Origin: Coniferiporia sulphurascens | Lineage: Eukaryota; Basidiomycota; Agaricomycetes; Hymenochaetales; Hymenochaetaceae | Reading direction: 5' to 3' | Length of the DNA stretch: 64,000 nucleotides | NCBI GenBank assembly: GCA_002794785.1 | Contig: NBBA01000015.1 | Location: forward strand, 682,001 to 746,000 | Shown here: positions 29,501-40,847 of the stretch, piece by piece | Layout of the letters: each line of letters starts with the position of its first letter | How positions within the stretch are numbered: the first letter of the stretch is position 1 | Made by a program: the position numbers and the translations under genes | Notes under the pieces: generated by a model | The model's database searches: none | Told to the model about the DNA's origin: nothing | The model's input: only the letters and a program-made list of their open reading frames with translations

Positions 29501-31702
29501 TCTATACGCTTCCGCCTCGTCACCTCGGATGTGGCCAAAGCGCTTCCTCGTCTAGTTCCCGGAAACAGAAAAGTAAACGAAAGCATCCAGAAGCTTTACC
29601 GGTGGAGTCGCCGCATTCGATGACCTTATCGGCTCTGGTCGGAGGAGTCTGTAAGCATTAATACTATATTGATATATTGTATCATGATTCCACGCGCGGT
29701 GGACAGGCAGTGGGAGAAGGAGGGTCGCGGGCTGATATCCATGAAGGGAAATGCAAATCGTGGCGTTCGTAGGGTGGTCTAATCCTATACTATCCGTGCC
29801 TGACCCATGGAAGCACACATGGAAAGGATCAAGGGGAACGATAGACAAGCCTGCTATTGGAGGCAGAGAATACTATCTTCAGGAAAGTTGACAACCCTTC
29901 TCCCACCGGGAGTCGCCCAGGAGGCTTGCCATACAATCCTCAATCCGCATAGAGCGCGGGTCCAGAAGTGCTACGGCGTCTGCTAATGCTTCGTTGCACC
30001 GCTCACCGCGGACACTGTCAGGTCCTAGAAGAATAATACCGTCAGTGGCGTCCGGGTTCTGGTTATACCCTACGTGGGCTTCGAAGACTGAGTGCACATG
30101 TAGCTGCCTCCATTCTCTCTAATAGGCAGACCGCTTACCTCCCGTAACCCCGTTAATATCGTTGGTTCAGCGATAGGCACGTTTGCCACAGCTTACAATC
30201 TCCGCCGGGCTCCGCATGATTATGAAGATTTTATGTGCCGGCACGGATACGGAAGCGCGTCGGCAGCCGGTTCACGGATATGCTAACCGGGACGGGTAGC
30301 TCCAGCCGAAAGGTTTGCTAATCAATTGCTTGTGTAAGGACCGAGTCACAGGCAAGATTCCGCTTGAAACGAAAGAAAACAGGCACAACCGCGTACTGTG
30401 CGTAGCTCGCGTGAAAGTTTTTTTTGGAGCTACGACCGGTTAGCAGCGTGATGTAGAAGCGCGAGATACAGATACGGATTTTGTCACGCGATCGACAGCC
30501 GATGATGATCTGCTCACAACAGTCGAGGAGTTCGCTTTGCTTTCCGGATATTCGCTTTTTCGGCAGCCGCGGCACGGCAGTGCCGCCCGGGATCTCACGG
30601 GGCCCACACGGGCCCGTTTATTTGACAAATCTCCTAGTTAGTATTCAACATCCATTGTTAAAGTACTAGTAACGCTCTTATTCCTGGAACTCAGCAGCCT
30701 CATATTCATCCAAATTGCTATCGCCTGTAGGGGGTTTGCCACATCTGCTCTTCGAAACCTTCGAACCAAGGAGCCTGAGAAGGTACGACGGTCTTTATAG
30801 TCCGTCAGCGCGATTCCAATTGAACGGAGCGGAAATTTATGGGGCGTCTTAATTTGACTAGGCGTCCCCATCTTCTACCTGTACCATGATCTTTCCCTCG
30901 TCAACCTTCATACTTATCGCTGTCGTGCACATTCGTACGTGCCCACGAAACGCCGTTGAAGCTCAAAGTGCGAGCAAGAGCTGCGCTGTCCACGCTGCAA
31001 ATAACGGATTTGATCGCCATCTTCTTGTGGCCATGACACCGAAATGGGGCAGCTGGTACACTCCGTTTCTCTTGCCGTCGTCCAATTGCCAGCTCTTATG
31101 TGTGCAAACTGCACCGAAGCTGCCCCTGGCAATCCGTGTGGCTTTACACAGCCTTTCGAAAGGGGGCGCGCTTCCATTTGCTTTTATGATCTGCTTACTA
31201 TGGGCGCGGAGGGGACATTAACGTTGAAGTTGCAGTTCTTTATCGGCTTAACTTCACCCGGGTATCTCCTCTGTTCCAGATGCTGTTTGAACTCAGTTTC
31301 CCAACTTGCGCGCCGCACTTTCAGCTATGTAGCGAGTGGGTTAGGCGCGGGATGTCCTTCCATTTTCCACTCCGTCCGCCAAACGGGACTTCTTTGGTCC
31401 CTTCCTGTGTCCGCACAGTCTCTCCGATCTGTCCCCCGGCACCACCACGTCCACCCGAGCTAGCTTCGTGGCCCGTCGAGTCATCTGTTATTCTCGTGAG
31501 CACCGACAAGCCCTATCCGTGCTTTCTCCCTTTCGGGTCCTTTCTTTTTCTAGGTCTCTGTAGCCGCCCACTACTTGTCCAAGATATAACCGTACTTGGG
31601 ATGAGCTAAAGCTCTACTCACCCCCTTTCTGTGCTCTCCGCTTTTTACCAGCGATACCTCTCCTTCAGCGAGCCCTACGGATCACCTTCCGTCGCTCACT
31701 TC
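26547..31702. other. long gene-poor region
   Basis: No supported gene. Short coding-like stretches occur without linkable exons: a possible membrane helix (YGIAIALTIVLIWKDGFDR) near 28999-29060 followed by a Ser-rich stretch to 29263, a Ser/Lys-rich stretch at 29482-29660, and a cysteine-containing stretch near 31100 (CANCTEAAPGNPCGF). Some may be the 5' exons of gene B or of decayed genes. Confidence 0.35.
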
Positions 31703-33615
31703 ATGGCTGCCTCATCGTTCCCGTCCCAGAACATTGACTCTCAAAAAAGACACATGGTATCCCTTCATACCGACCATGGCGCCACATCGAATCCAATGGC
31801 ATCGGCAGTGAAGTTTAGCGACCAGCTTCACCAAGTCCATCCGGTGAGTGTTGCTTTCCCATTGAATTCCAGGGTTTCTTTCGTGAAGCACCCTCACACT
31901 AGTCAGAACAAACCTCTTTCTCGTCCAGTTCTTTACTTTTCATGGATGATCGTCTCACGAGTAAATTACAGGCTTATAGCCCCATTGACGAATCTTGCAG
32001 ATTCAACGAGGAGCAGCCTGAGCGGTCTCGGTTCACGACGCTCAGGCTCGGTGAGGGTAGTACGGTTCGTCCGCTTGTGACCTCTCATCTCTCGCGCTTC
32101 TATAAATTTCAAAATGCTCTATTTTGTATGAAGCTTGAAGAAGTCCCGAACGACATTGGGAAGAGGAAAAGAAAAGACAATATCCCGACTGAGCTTATGC
32201 GGAACACGTTTAAAAGGCTAAGATCGAATGGATCTGATCACAAAAGCGTCGCTCGGCGCCAGATTACACGCAAACGAACTTCTCGGTCTGCTGAGTGCGC
32301 TCCGACAATCAATATCACTGCTTCTGCAAGTTTATCCTCCGCTTTGGGAGCAACTGCGGATTCCCTGTCAGTCGGATTAGGCAGTGACTCAAATACAGAA
32401 GTGGATAAACTGAGTTTAAATTCTATCTTGTGCGTTCCTTTGTTTTTAAATTCCGTTTTGCCAATTATACCCATCCATTCAACTCAGCAGATCTTCAATA
32501 TTGCCTCAGGAGTCTTATCATACTTCCATAATACATAACACATTCGCCACCACTCAAGTTGAATCCATCCGGCCTCGCACAGCAACCACCGATTATACTA
32601 TCCAGCTCACCGAATCCCCGATCTCCGCCGCTTATCCAAAGGAAATCGACCATAACACATACAGTGTTCATGTGCCACCCTACACGCAGCCCACCATTTC
32701 CTTAGCCAATGATTTCCTACCCGGTGATAATTATGCGGTCGAATCGCCGTCGTCCGCAAGGAATCATCACCATTATCTGGATTACGATTCAAAGTCCGCG
32801 TATAATAATATTGTGGGAAATGCTCCAAAAGTATCTCCGATCAACTCCTATGATCTTCCTTCAAATGCAGCTATCACCGAAACTGTCCAGAGCGTTCACT
32901 GCAACCATGAGGGATTTGAGTTTGTCCATTTCCAACGAAAATGCGGCTGTATTTTTTTCCTCAATACGTCGACGGGTCAGATCATTTCTAAAACAGATCT
33001 GGAGAGAATGTTAGAGCCTGGCGAACAGACGCGTGAAATTGCACTTCGCCAGCAATTTCATCCACCAGAGTCAGACTCGGAGGCAAGTGGTCTGTGGCTA
33101 CGACCCTCCTCACACACAAACCATTCAGCATCTGATGTCTCGATGTCGGCGCATATGGCAGCGCATATGACGATTACGCCAAGGTATGTTTTCCCCTTTT
33201 TTTCACGCGATCAATGCATGCTTATCGAGTTATACGTTTTCTTTTTATTATCAAGGCCGGTCAAAGTTCCGCCGCTGACGATCCCGATCGGCAGCGGGCC
33301 CAGTAACGAATTTGGAGGATCCTCGTCACCCATTTCGATCTTGGTATGTAGGCACATTATGGGAGAAACCTAGTTATAAATATTGACGAACTTTATACAG
33401 ACTTCCGTAGACGGGAGCAACTACACCTCAACACCTTCCGAACCGAACGGAAACTGTGTATTCGAATGGCCTTCGCCGCAGTGCCCTGTGCCCACCGTAA
33501 ACATGCCATCCACATTCCAACAATCCTTTTATACGGTGCGCATATTCTAAATGTATTTTTGCATACGACGATGCTGATTTGTTTGTCACAGAACGACCAG
33601 CCCTATTTGACATAA
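31703..33615 (+). CDS. disordered Ser/Asn-rich protein of unknown function (gene B)
   Basis: Six exons in compatible phase: 31703-31843, 31972-32429, 32488-33183, 33256-33343, 33401-33535 and 33592-33615, about 513 aa. The last five junctions are convincing (introns 58, 72, 57 and 56 bp, GTGCGT/GTATGT/GTATGT/GTGCGC to AG). The first intron would be 128 bp, so the 5' end is less sure. The sequence is polar with a basic stretch (DIGKRKRKDN) that could be a nuclear signal, a conserved-looking block (CNHEGFEFVHFQRKCGCIFF, then LNTSTGQIISKTDLERML), and a Ser-rich tail ending NDQPYLT. No known domain recognised. The composition resembles the C-terminal parts of the zinc-cluster genes to its right, so a regulator-like nuclear protein is a guess only. 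Confidence 0.62.
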
Positions 33616-34184
33616 CCAACACCCCTTTTTGCGTTATCGGACGGAAATACTTGGCTAATTTGATTATGGGATTGTCTTGCCAAGTGATCCCTGGTGGATT
33701 GTATATCCAGATACTCATAACCGCATTCTTTCTTTTCTTGTCGCTGCCCTTGAATTAGCCTGACATACGTATCACGGATGACTTTTCGCTTGAGTCCTTT
33801 CTTGCTCAGCACCCCCTTTCTTTTCTTCCTAATGTACATGCGGCTACGCTCGCTTCTTTGTGCCTGCTTCCTCCTCCCCGAAGAATTCCCTCTCGGGCGT
33901 CTTTCGAATAAATTGAAAGTAGCCGCTGCATTGAAGTAGAGTCACCGGACCAATGGACAGACATGCACGAATGCCGCTTCTCTTTCGGAAGACGTACGAC
34001 AAGGCACAGCTACTGATCCATAGCGATGGCCAATCGCTAACACTGCGAATTGCTTCACGAAATGAATGCGACCCAACAATAGAAACCCAGGACAGTGCAT
34101 TCGGGCACCACGGAGTTGCGGTTCCCTTCGCTTTTAGTGTACTAGGAGCGCAGCAGATAGCTGTAGCATTCGTCAATCTCCGGC
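33616..34184. other. convergent 3' region between gene B and Efg1
   Basis: Open frames on both strands (33603-33839 and 33844-34176 on -, 33953-34297 on +) are basic or unpatterned, and none has linked exons. No supported gene. Confidence 0.4.
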
Positions 34185-35310
34185 TCAGCCCGATCCTGTG
34201 CTGGCGTCAAAAAAGTCATCGTCTTCGATCCGATCCGAATCCGAGGCTTTCGCATTTGCATTGTTTTCTTGGCTCCTGGAGGCGCCCTTCGCCCTAGCCC
34301 TCGCCTTCGTCTTTGACGTGTGCTCTGCATCACCTCCTGGCCCTTCCTTCATTCCGCCAGACACCTTGCCAGACTTTGCCGAGGCTCCACGCCGCGTGGA
34401 GTCCAGTACGCTTTGGGTAATTCTCATAGCATGGTCTCGACCATGAGCGCTGTCTGCAGATAATTCGGGCTCGCCGGCGAGGTCTCCAACGTCCATCTTT
34501 TGCCGAATTAATTCGCGCAATTCCGCCCTCCTCGCGTTCGTGCCGCTCGTTACGGGTTCGGCGGAATCTGGATCTATTCCTTCCTCGTCGCCATCGGAGG
34601 AAGGGAATAGGGATATGTATTTTTCAAGTTTCGGATAGTGCTATCGGGGTTTTCAAAAGAAATGAGCGCTTTGCGACCCTAAGCTGCACGAGGTCAGCGT
34701 TGTAACACTTACAATGATGTAATTCAAATCCACCCGCAACTCGAAGAGGGCATTTTCCAACTGCGCCGAAGCTTTCTTGGACGACGAAGACTCGTCGTCC
34801 GGGCACGCTTCCAAGTCCCGTTTCACCTGGCCGATCTTGCGCAGCACCTTTTTACGCTCTGCGTGCAGGGGAAGGGTAAGCCGGCTAAAACCCGGGGGCG
34901 GCTAGGATCTACTGCCCCGCACCAGCAGTTAGGTACTCACCGAAAAATTTGACTTTATGGTATCTCGTAGCTATAACCCTCTCTTTCCTCTTGCGTTCTG
35001 CCGTCAGCAAGTCGGCTTCCAGTGATCGAAGTCGCCGCTCAGACTCTACACGCACGTCCGCGGCTAAATTATCCTGAAAAAAAGAGCAAACACGTTGAAG
35101 CCAACTTTCATTCATTTGCGTCCAGCCAAAATCGTCGTGCCGACACACCTTTGCAAGGAGCCTACGCGTCTGTCGCAACGCAGATTTGAGCTTCTGCACT
35201 CCTGGAATGTCCGATTCGGGTGCTGCGGACTCGCGTTTCCGAGGTTTACGATTTTTGGACGAAGTTTCATTGAGTCGCTGCTTTGATGAGGATGCACGGA
35301 CGGGTCCCAT
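34185..35310 (-). CDS. efg1: rRNA-processing protein Efg1
   Basis: Four exons on the minus strand: 35310-35149, 35073-34941, 34858-34713 and 34640-34185, giving 298 aa; introns are 75, 82, 72 bp and all GT-AG. Efg1 is a nucleolar factor needed for 18S rRNA maturation in yeast. Family landmarks are in order: IPGVQKLKSALRQTRRLLAK, then across the first junction DNLAADVRVESERRLRSLEA, RKRKERVIATRYHKVKFF, ERKKVLRKIGQVKRDLEA and HYPKLEKYISLFPSSDG. The C-terminus is charged and disordered with Lys/Arg and Asp/Glu runs, as usual for the family. The ATG at 35310 starts MGPVRASSSKQRLNE; no earlier in-frame start is needed. It is a conserved single-copy-type gene embedded in the accessory region. Confidence 0.94.
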
Positions 35311-35751
35311 TGTTGTCTGACCAGAGGATTGTGCAGAATTTTTGCAGAGCGTGTCGAATCTCTATGTAGATCAGTCCTTTGTAATCGTGGGAAAATATTG
35401 CAACACTTGTCAGGCTATTTCAAGCGTATAATTGTTTATTCTCGCCACACGCACAAACCTCACGCCGAATACGATACGGAATGCTGAGCTAACCATCAGA
35501 AATAGATACCAAATTAAATTACAGAAAACTGGAGTCATTGCGGAGGTAGAGATATAGGCTTACTTTCTCAGCTCGTTTCCCTGTAAGCGCGAGAAATCAG
35601 GGCATTAAAATTCTTGACTTTAAAGTGTCGATGGCGTAAATTGATACAATTTCAAATCCAAGAGCCTTTGCAGAGTCTCTAGGTATGAGGACAAACATTT
35701 AAAAACCAAATGATATTATCTTTTTAATAACAAAATGCGAAGTGTTCTTCA
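35311..35751. other. AT-rich intergenic DNA
   Basis: AT-rich sequence upstream of efg1 (it holds the efg1 promoter) and downstream of zinc-cluster gene D. No gene seen. Confidence 0.5.
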
Positions 35752-36186
35752 TTATATTGTATGCGCCCTTCGCGTCAATATGAGAAATTCGGCCGAGCAG
35801 GATGTCCCGTATTCAAGAGATCCTCTGTACTGAGAGTCAAATAATTATCCTTCACATTCCTCATGAATTCATCCTAAGTGGGTTGAGAATTCTAGATTCG
35901 GCAAAGAAAAAAATTTCACGCACCTTGAGGCCCAGGACAGTGGATAGACGTTTGTGTTCGTAACTTTCGTGACAGCCCTCTCTCTCTCGACCACATTCAT
36001 AATTCAGCTCCCTACAGCGCAAGCATGGATGACCATTAGACATATCACACTGTATGCGGCGTGAGTTTGAGTACGAAGTGTTGATTACTGTCTCACCTTC
36101 TGATGATGATGGTTGCACTTGGTGCAAGTGTCGTAGTTTCTATTCCTGGCAGACAGTGACCTCTTTGAAGCTGAATCAGTGAGCAT
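35752..36186 (-). CDS. short Zn(II)2Cys6 protein (gene D)
   Basis: Exons 36186-36097 and 36049-35924 are well supported; a third, 35829-35752, is tentative, giving about 97 aa. The start MLTDSASKRSLSARNR leads to CTKCNHHHQK, then, after a 47-bp intron placed exactly before the third cysteine, CDMSNGHPCLRCRELNYEC. The spacing C-x2-C-x6-C-x7-C-x2-C-x6-C is that of the fungal binuclear zinc cluster, normally a DNA-binding domain. Odd: the loop after Cys2 is NHHHQK instead of the usual Arg/Lys-rich loop that contacts DNA, so DNA binding may differ or be lost. No regulatory domain follows; most members of this class of regulator are several hundred residues longer. An inverted-repeat element lies about 390 bp upstream of its start. 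Confidence 0.66.
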
Positions 36187-36572
36187 TGTATGAGTTTCGG
36201 TTCGGATTGATGTTTCTAAGAATTTTAGACAAAACGAAGTGTGTCGCTTCGTCAAGCTTTATACACGTACGTTGTCTGGATTTTTCTGAAGGTGGAACCA
36301 CTCTGTGGCGAGGCAGGCAGGCGTTATCCTACAGTGTCAAGCAGTCCTTTCACGAGGAACAAACCCAAATATAGCTGCCTTTTAAACTGTAAAATTTGAT
36401 CAAACATTTGCGATTTGCTGTGGCCTTTTTCCGCATTTTGAGTAAAGTGTACTTACTTATTTATCAACTGTATTGCTTTGAGGATATATGTGCGTGTTAA
36501 ATCCAGAATATAGAGGATGGCCATTAGGGAGACACAAATAGCAGACAGATTTACAATTTCAATAAGGATATA
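36187..36572. other. intergenic DNA between gene D and the first MITE
   Basis: Upstream region of gene D; AT-rich, no gene seen. The last two bases (TA) are the target duplication of the adjoining element. Confidence 0.45.
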
Positions 36573-37040
36573 CAGTCGAACCTCCCATAATGAATGGGGG
36601 TCGGTGGAAAGGAAAAATATCCATTATGGGAGGATATCCAGTAAGAGAGTCCCATTTTATTATGTAATTAAAAAATTCTTGTAAATTACCAAGATGGGAG
36701 TAAAGTAAATATTGTAAGACTTAAAATATGTCACATATTGCTGGGTTACAAAGGGAAAAACTGAATGTGACTAATGTGTACCGCAAAATCAGGTTTTAGT
36801 ATTGATTATAAACAGAAGAAGTGTAAGCAAATGTCTATATATAGTAGTTTATACAGCCGAGTTTACCTCTGATAATGGATATACCTATTAAATTTTTAAT
36901 ATTTGTTATTCATTATGCATTATCAAGTTTATTCATTATCTTATAGGGAATTCCTGACTACCGACTCGGTGGAAGCCCTAGACTACCCATTATGGGAGGT
37001 TATTCATTATGAGAATGATCCACTATGGGAGGTTCGACTG
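36573..37040. mobile_element. MITE of Tc1/mariner (pogo-like) type, 468 bp
   Basis: The left end reads CAGTCGAACCTCCCATAATG and the right end is its inverted complement with one change (CACTATGGGAGGTTCGACTG). TA flanks both ends (36571-36572 and 37041-37042), the target duplication of Tc1/mariner transposons. Further CATTATGGGAGG copies lie inside near both ends. There is no room for a transposase, so it is non-autonomous. Superfamily is inferred from the TA and the CAG ends. Confidence 0.86.
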
Positions 37041-37042
37041 TA

Positions 37043-37753
37043 GGAAGCGGCCATATCCGGATTTACTCCCTGTGTTTCTTCCTCCTGTAGATTTAGCCTG
37101 TCTAGAAATAATCTGCCGTCGGTTTATCCACTTATGAAGAATCGGCGAACATGAGACAGGATTGGGAGACTGATCTCGCCGAAAATGTGAAACCTTGGCG
37201 GTAGGCGCGTGGACTTGAAGGCGATTAACTAAACAGCATCGAAGGACATCTACGCATCTTATGGAACGGCAGATTCATGGTGTCTGCCCTAATCAAGAAG
37301 TGGTGGTCCGACAATCCGATTCTAAAGTGTTGTGAAGGGATGTGAGGTTGTTTTACGGCACCAACTGGGTTCTTGAGGTCGTTAGTTGACCAGGTAGTAC
37401 TGGTCGACTAAATTCACGATGAAGACTTGGTCAAGAATCGGATCAAGAGGCTCTTCAATGTGCTGATGTTCTGACTGGTGCCCATAGTTCGCCGTCGGCC
37501 AGGGTCCGATAAGCCCAGATCGGCGAGTATCCTCGGAACCTCAGTCTAGAACGCGCGTAGCTAGCCGCCGTCTTCCGGCGGTCGGCGTATTAGTGGTGTT
37601 CGCCAGAATGGAGATTGAATGAGCAGTAGATCTAGCAGTTTAATGGCCGCTGCTGTGAGCCTGAGCAGTTACTCATATGGGGATTAGAGCCCTAGGTCGC
37701 CTGTCCTTTGACATAGAAGGCCGATGCAAGAAAATGGAAGTAACCGTGCTTCG
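37043..37753. other. intergenic DNA, possibly decayed repeat
   Basis: No open frame of note. Contains a small palindrome (CCGCCGTCTTCCGGCGG near 37566). It lies between the first MITE and the nested insertion and could be old transposon sequence, but nothing identifies it. Confidence 0.35.
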
Positions 37754-37764
37754 ATATATAGGAT
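37754..37764. repeat. target site duplication, left copy (outer element)
   Basis: ATATATAGGAT, repeated exactly at 41949-41959. It borders the (GAT)n end of the inserted element. Confidence 0.8.
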
Positions 37765-38203
37765 GATGATGATGATGATGAAAGTTTATTAGGCGCCGTG
37801 TAAAACTAAGTTACTTTAAGCGCCCTGGCCCCGAAGGGGCCGGAACTAGAAGTCACGATGGTAAATTTAAAAAGAAAGGGGCTCCGGTCCTCGCTGGTGA
37901 GAATCCTGCATCCCTGCTTCTTCTCTCAACCCCGTGTTACCGAAGCCGTGAGTGTCTAACGATGACAATTCTCCTCTCCATTGTAAACCCTTCCCTCCCA
38001 AAAAAATTCTGAAGTCATGCAGGCAGCGCTGTCGAATTGCTGATTGAGGACCTTGGAGGGGTGCACCCATTCCCTAGTTAGGGGATCGGGCATGGTCATG
38101 GTGCGTGGATCCTTCTCAGCAAACCTCTGCATGTAATTGCTATGGAGAGCCAGGCCAGCCTGGCCTGTTTGGGTGGGTCACCTGCCGGTGCCCAAGTCGT
38201 GGT

Positions 38204-38762
38204 TGTTACAATTTTCCTTTACCTTCCTTACTGCGCTGACTCATTTCCTCTTCATCATCATCAGTCAGCGCAACTCCCCCTTTTCTCTGCCTTACTCATC
38301 CTTATTCGCCTTGCGCCATAAGACGCCATGATGATGCCTTATTGCACTATCATGACGTGCTTTGCTTACTGATCACCGCACTTGTATTACCAAGGTATTT
38401 CCTTGCGTTTCCATGACCTTCCATAGTCTGGTAAACATACCTAACCAAGTCGCTACAGTAGCAAACACATAGAATAGCATATAAGCATGTAACTTCAGTA
38501 GCACAAGCCCTAAGCTTGTGCTCTTTGTTCATACAAGCCCATTATCTGCTATCACCAGTCTACTGTGTGCCTCTGTGCCAATAGTCGCTTCGTCGTAACC
38601 CGACTCGCTATAGAAGCCTACCGCGCCCACATCGCCAATCAGGAAGCCCCACCGACGATCCCCCTTCGACTTATGACATCTAGGAAGCCCCGTTGCCGTA
38701 CCATCAGTTCCGACGATCAGGAAGCCCCAACGTCGATCACCGCGTAACCGTTGAGCTTAACA
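38204..38762. repeat. LTR, left copy
   Basis: 559 bp. Aligns end to end with 39655-40214; by eye about 40 differences, mostly transitions, plus a few 1-base gaps. Confidence 0.86.
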
Positions 38763-39654
38763 GTGGCAAACTCCGCCACTGCAGACTGAACCACTCCGGT
38801 GCAAGCCCACTGCCATCTCAGGAATCGTCCTCATCATCCTCGCGCACTCACTGCTCCGTGTGTCTGTCACCAGCGCACCTCACCACGTACTGTGTACAAT
38901 ACACCTGTCCATGGTGCAAAAGACCGCTCCTCGCCACCCTCCGGGTGAATGTCCCAACATGGACAAGAGCAAACGACCACCCCTGATGAGAACCAACCAC
39001 CATCTCTCCCGGCGACAAATGGAAGAAGGACGGTACGCTCTCTGACCTAGGAACCACATTCTCCTCCAATCATACATGGACGACATCGCGGCCGGCATAA
39101 ACCTCGACAACGTTGATATGGGGTCTAATAACAACGAGCAGTCTAACTAGGCACTTCTAGTCCATGATGACAGTAAACTAGTGTGTGTCCGCAACGACCC
39201 TAAACTACTACTCCGGGTACGACCTTAAAAGGCCCACTAGTGCGTTTTCTTGTTCCTCCTTCTATGCCACTTCCCTGCTTGTTATCGTCCTTGTTGGCAG
39301 CTTGCCTTCTCCTTATCGTTTATTGGCCTTTACTTGGCCCTATAGGCTACTATGACTCACAATCCGGATTAGGGATTCTTTTTGCATCTATTTTCCACTT
39401 TTTCACTGTCTTCGGACAACATACCATTAATTTTGGTGAAAGACCTGGATTAGGTACCAAAGAGCGTGGTAACAAACTCTGCGGTGAACCTAGCACTACA
39501 CTTAAAGACCTGCTAGGCCGGCATCTTGATACACCTGGATTTTCTTTTTTTACCTGTTGACCTCAAGTATCTTCTTATTTTTTTTTATTTTTCTTATTTT
39601 TCTGACAGATTCGGTGATTGGTCAAGATCCAGACTAAGGTTCTTGCGAGGCCAT

Positions 39655-40214
39655 TGTTACAATTTTCCTTTACTTTCCCTTACTGCGCTGACTCACTTCC
39701 TCTTCGTCATCATCAGTCAGCGCAACTCCCCCATTTCTCTGCCTTACTCATCCTTATTCGCCTTGCACCATAAGACGCCATGATGACGCCTTATTGCACC
39801 ATCATGACGTGCTTTGCTTACTGATCACCGTACTTGTATTACCAAGGCCTTCCTTGCGTTTCCATGACCTTCCCTTAGTCTGGCAAACATACCTAACCAA
39901 GTCGCTACAGTAGCAAACACATAGAGTAGCATATAAGCATGTAACTTCAGTAGTACAAGCCCTAAGCTTGTGCTCTTTGTTCATACAAGCCCATTATCTG
40001 CTACCACCAATCCACTGTGCACCGTTGTGCAATCAGTCACTTTGTCGTAACCTGACTCGCCCTAAGAAGCCTACTGCGTCCACATCGTCGATCAGGAAGC
40101 CCCACCGATGATCTCCCTTGACTTACGACATCTAGGAAGCCCCGTTGCCATACCATCAGTTCCGACGATCAGGAAGCCCCGACGTCGATCACCACGTAAC
40201 CGTTGAGCTTAACA
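39655..40214. repeat. LTR, right copy
   Basis: 560 bp, second copy of the repeat at 38204-38762 with the same TG...CA ends. Confidence 0.86.
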
Positions 40215-40834
40215 GAGAGCTCGCCGTGGGGCATGGCACCATGTCCAGGAATCAACTTAAGCCCGCAATAAGATTTACCCTTATGCAGACCCATGGCAGA
40301 TTTAGTTCTCTCAAGCCAGAACAGGGCAACTCTCCCCACTCCACTACAGCTTGCTGCCCTCCAAGAAGGACAGTTTCCCGTTCCCAGGCAGGCGCTTCGG
40401 ACCCCGGGGATTGGCCCAGGGAATATGTGGCAGCCATTGAAGACCCGCCCACTTCCGGATCTGCAACCTGTCCCAGATTACCATGTTGCAGGGGTGACCC
40501 CAGGGGGCCATCACACTTATCCCTGAGGAGTTTCCCCATACTAACCACCTACAGGGGTACCGAAGTATGCCCCGCAGGCCTGTGGTGACCTGTCCCCGAG
40601 CCAGTCTATAGTAGGGGCTCTGGGTCGGCTGGTTATTACCGCCACACCACATGTTATGAGACCCCTATCCCTGGGCATCTAATGCCGTCATAAGGTCTGT
40701 TACTGGATTTGGGGTTGGGCCGTTCTATGCTGTCATGTGCCCAGGACAGTGGGCACCCCGAAAGGGTGTTTCCCCGTTCACACGGACCCCAGGTGATGAG
40801 ACAGTTTACCCACTGGGCAGTCTCACCAGGGGGT

Positions 40835-40847
40835 GTTTACATCTTAT
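40835..40847. repeat. target site duplication, left copy (inner element)
   Basis: GTTTACATCTTAT, repeated exactly at 41691-41703. Confidence 0.8.

Larger units (their letters stand above)
38204..40214. mobile_element. LTR retrotransposon remnant, non-autonomous
   Basis: Two direct repeats of about 560 bp (38204-38762 and 39655-40214) start TGTTACAATTTTCC and end TTGAGCTTAACA, giving the TG...CA ends of LTRs. The 892-bp interior begins GTGGCAAACTCCGCCACTG, a plausible primer-binding region. It holds only scraps of open frame, one with clustered cysteines (HCSVCLSPAHLTTYC) suggestive of a gag-type zinc region, and no reverse transcriptase or integrase. No target duplication is visible at its borders (GTGGT against GAGAG), so it may be rearranged. 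It is inserted inside the 37765-41948 element. Confidence 0.8.

Noticed and set aside
31080..31170. Cysteine-rich stretch CANCTEAAPGNPCGF as half of a zinc cluster for gene B
   Set aside because: No first half with C-x2-C-x6 and the family intron could be found upstream in a joinable frame.
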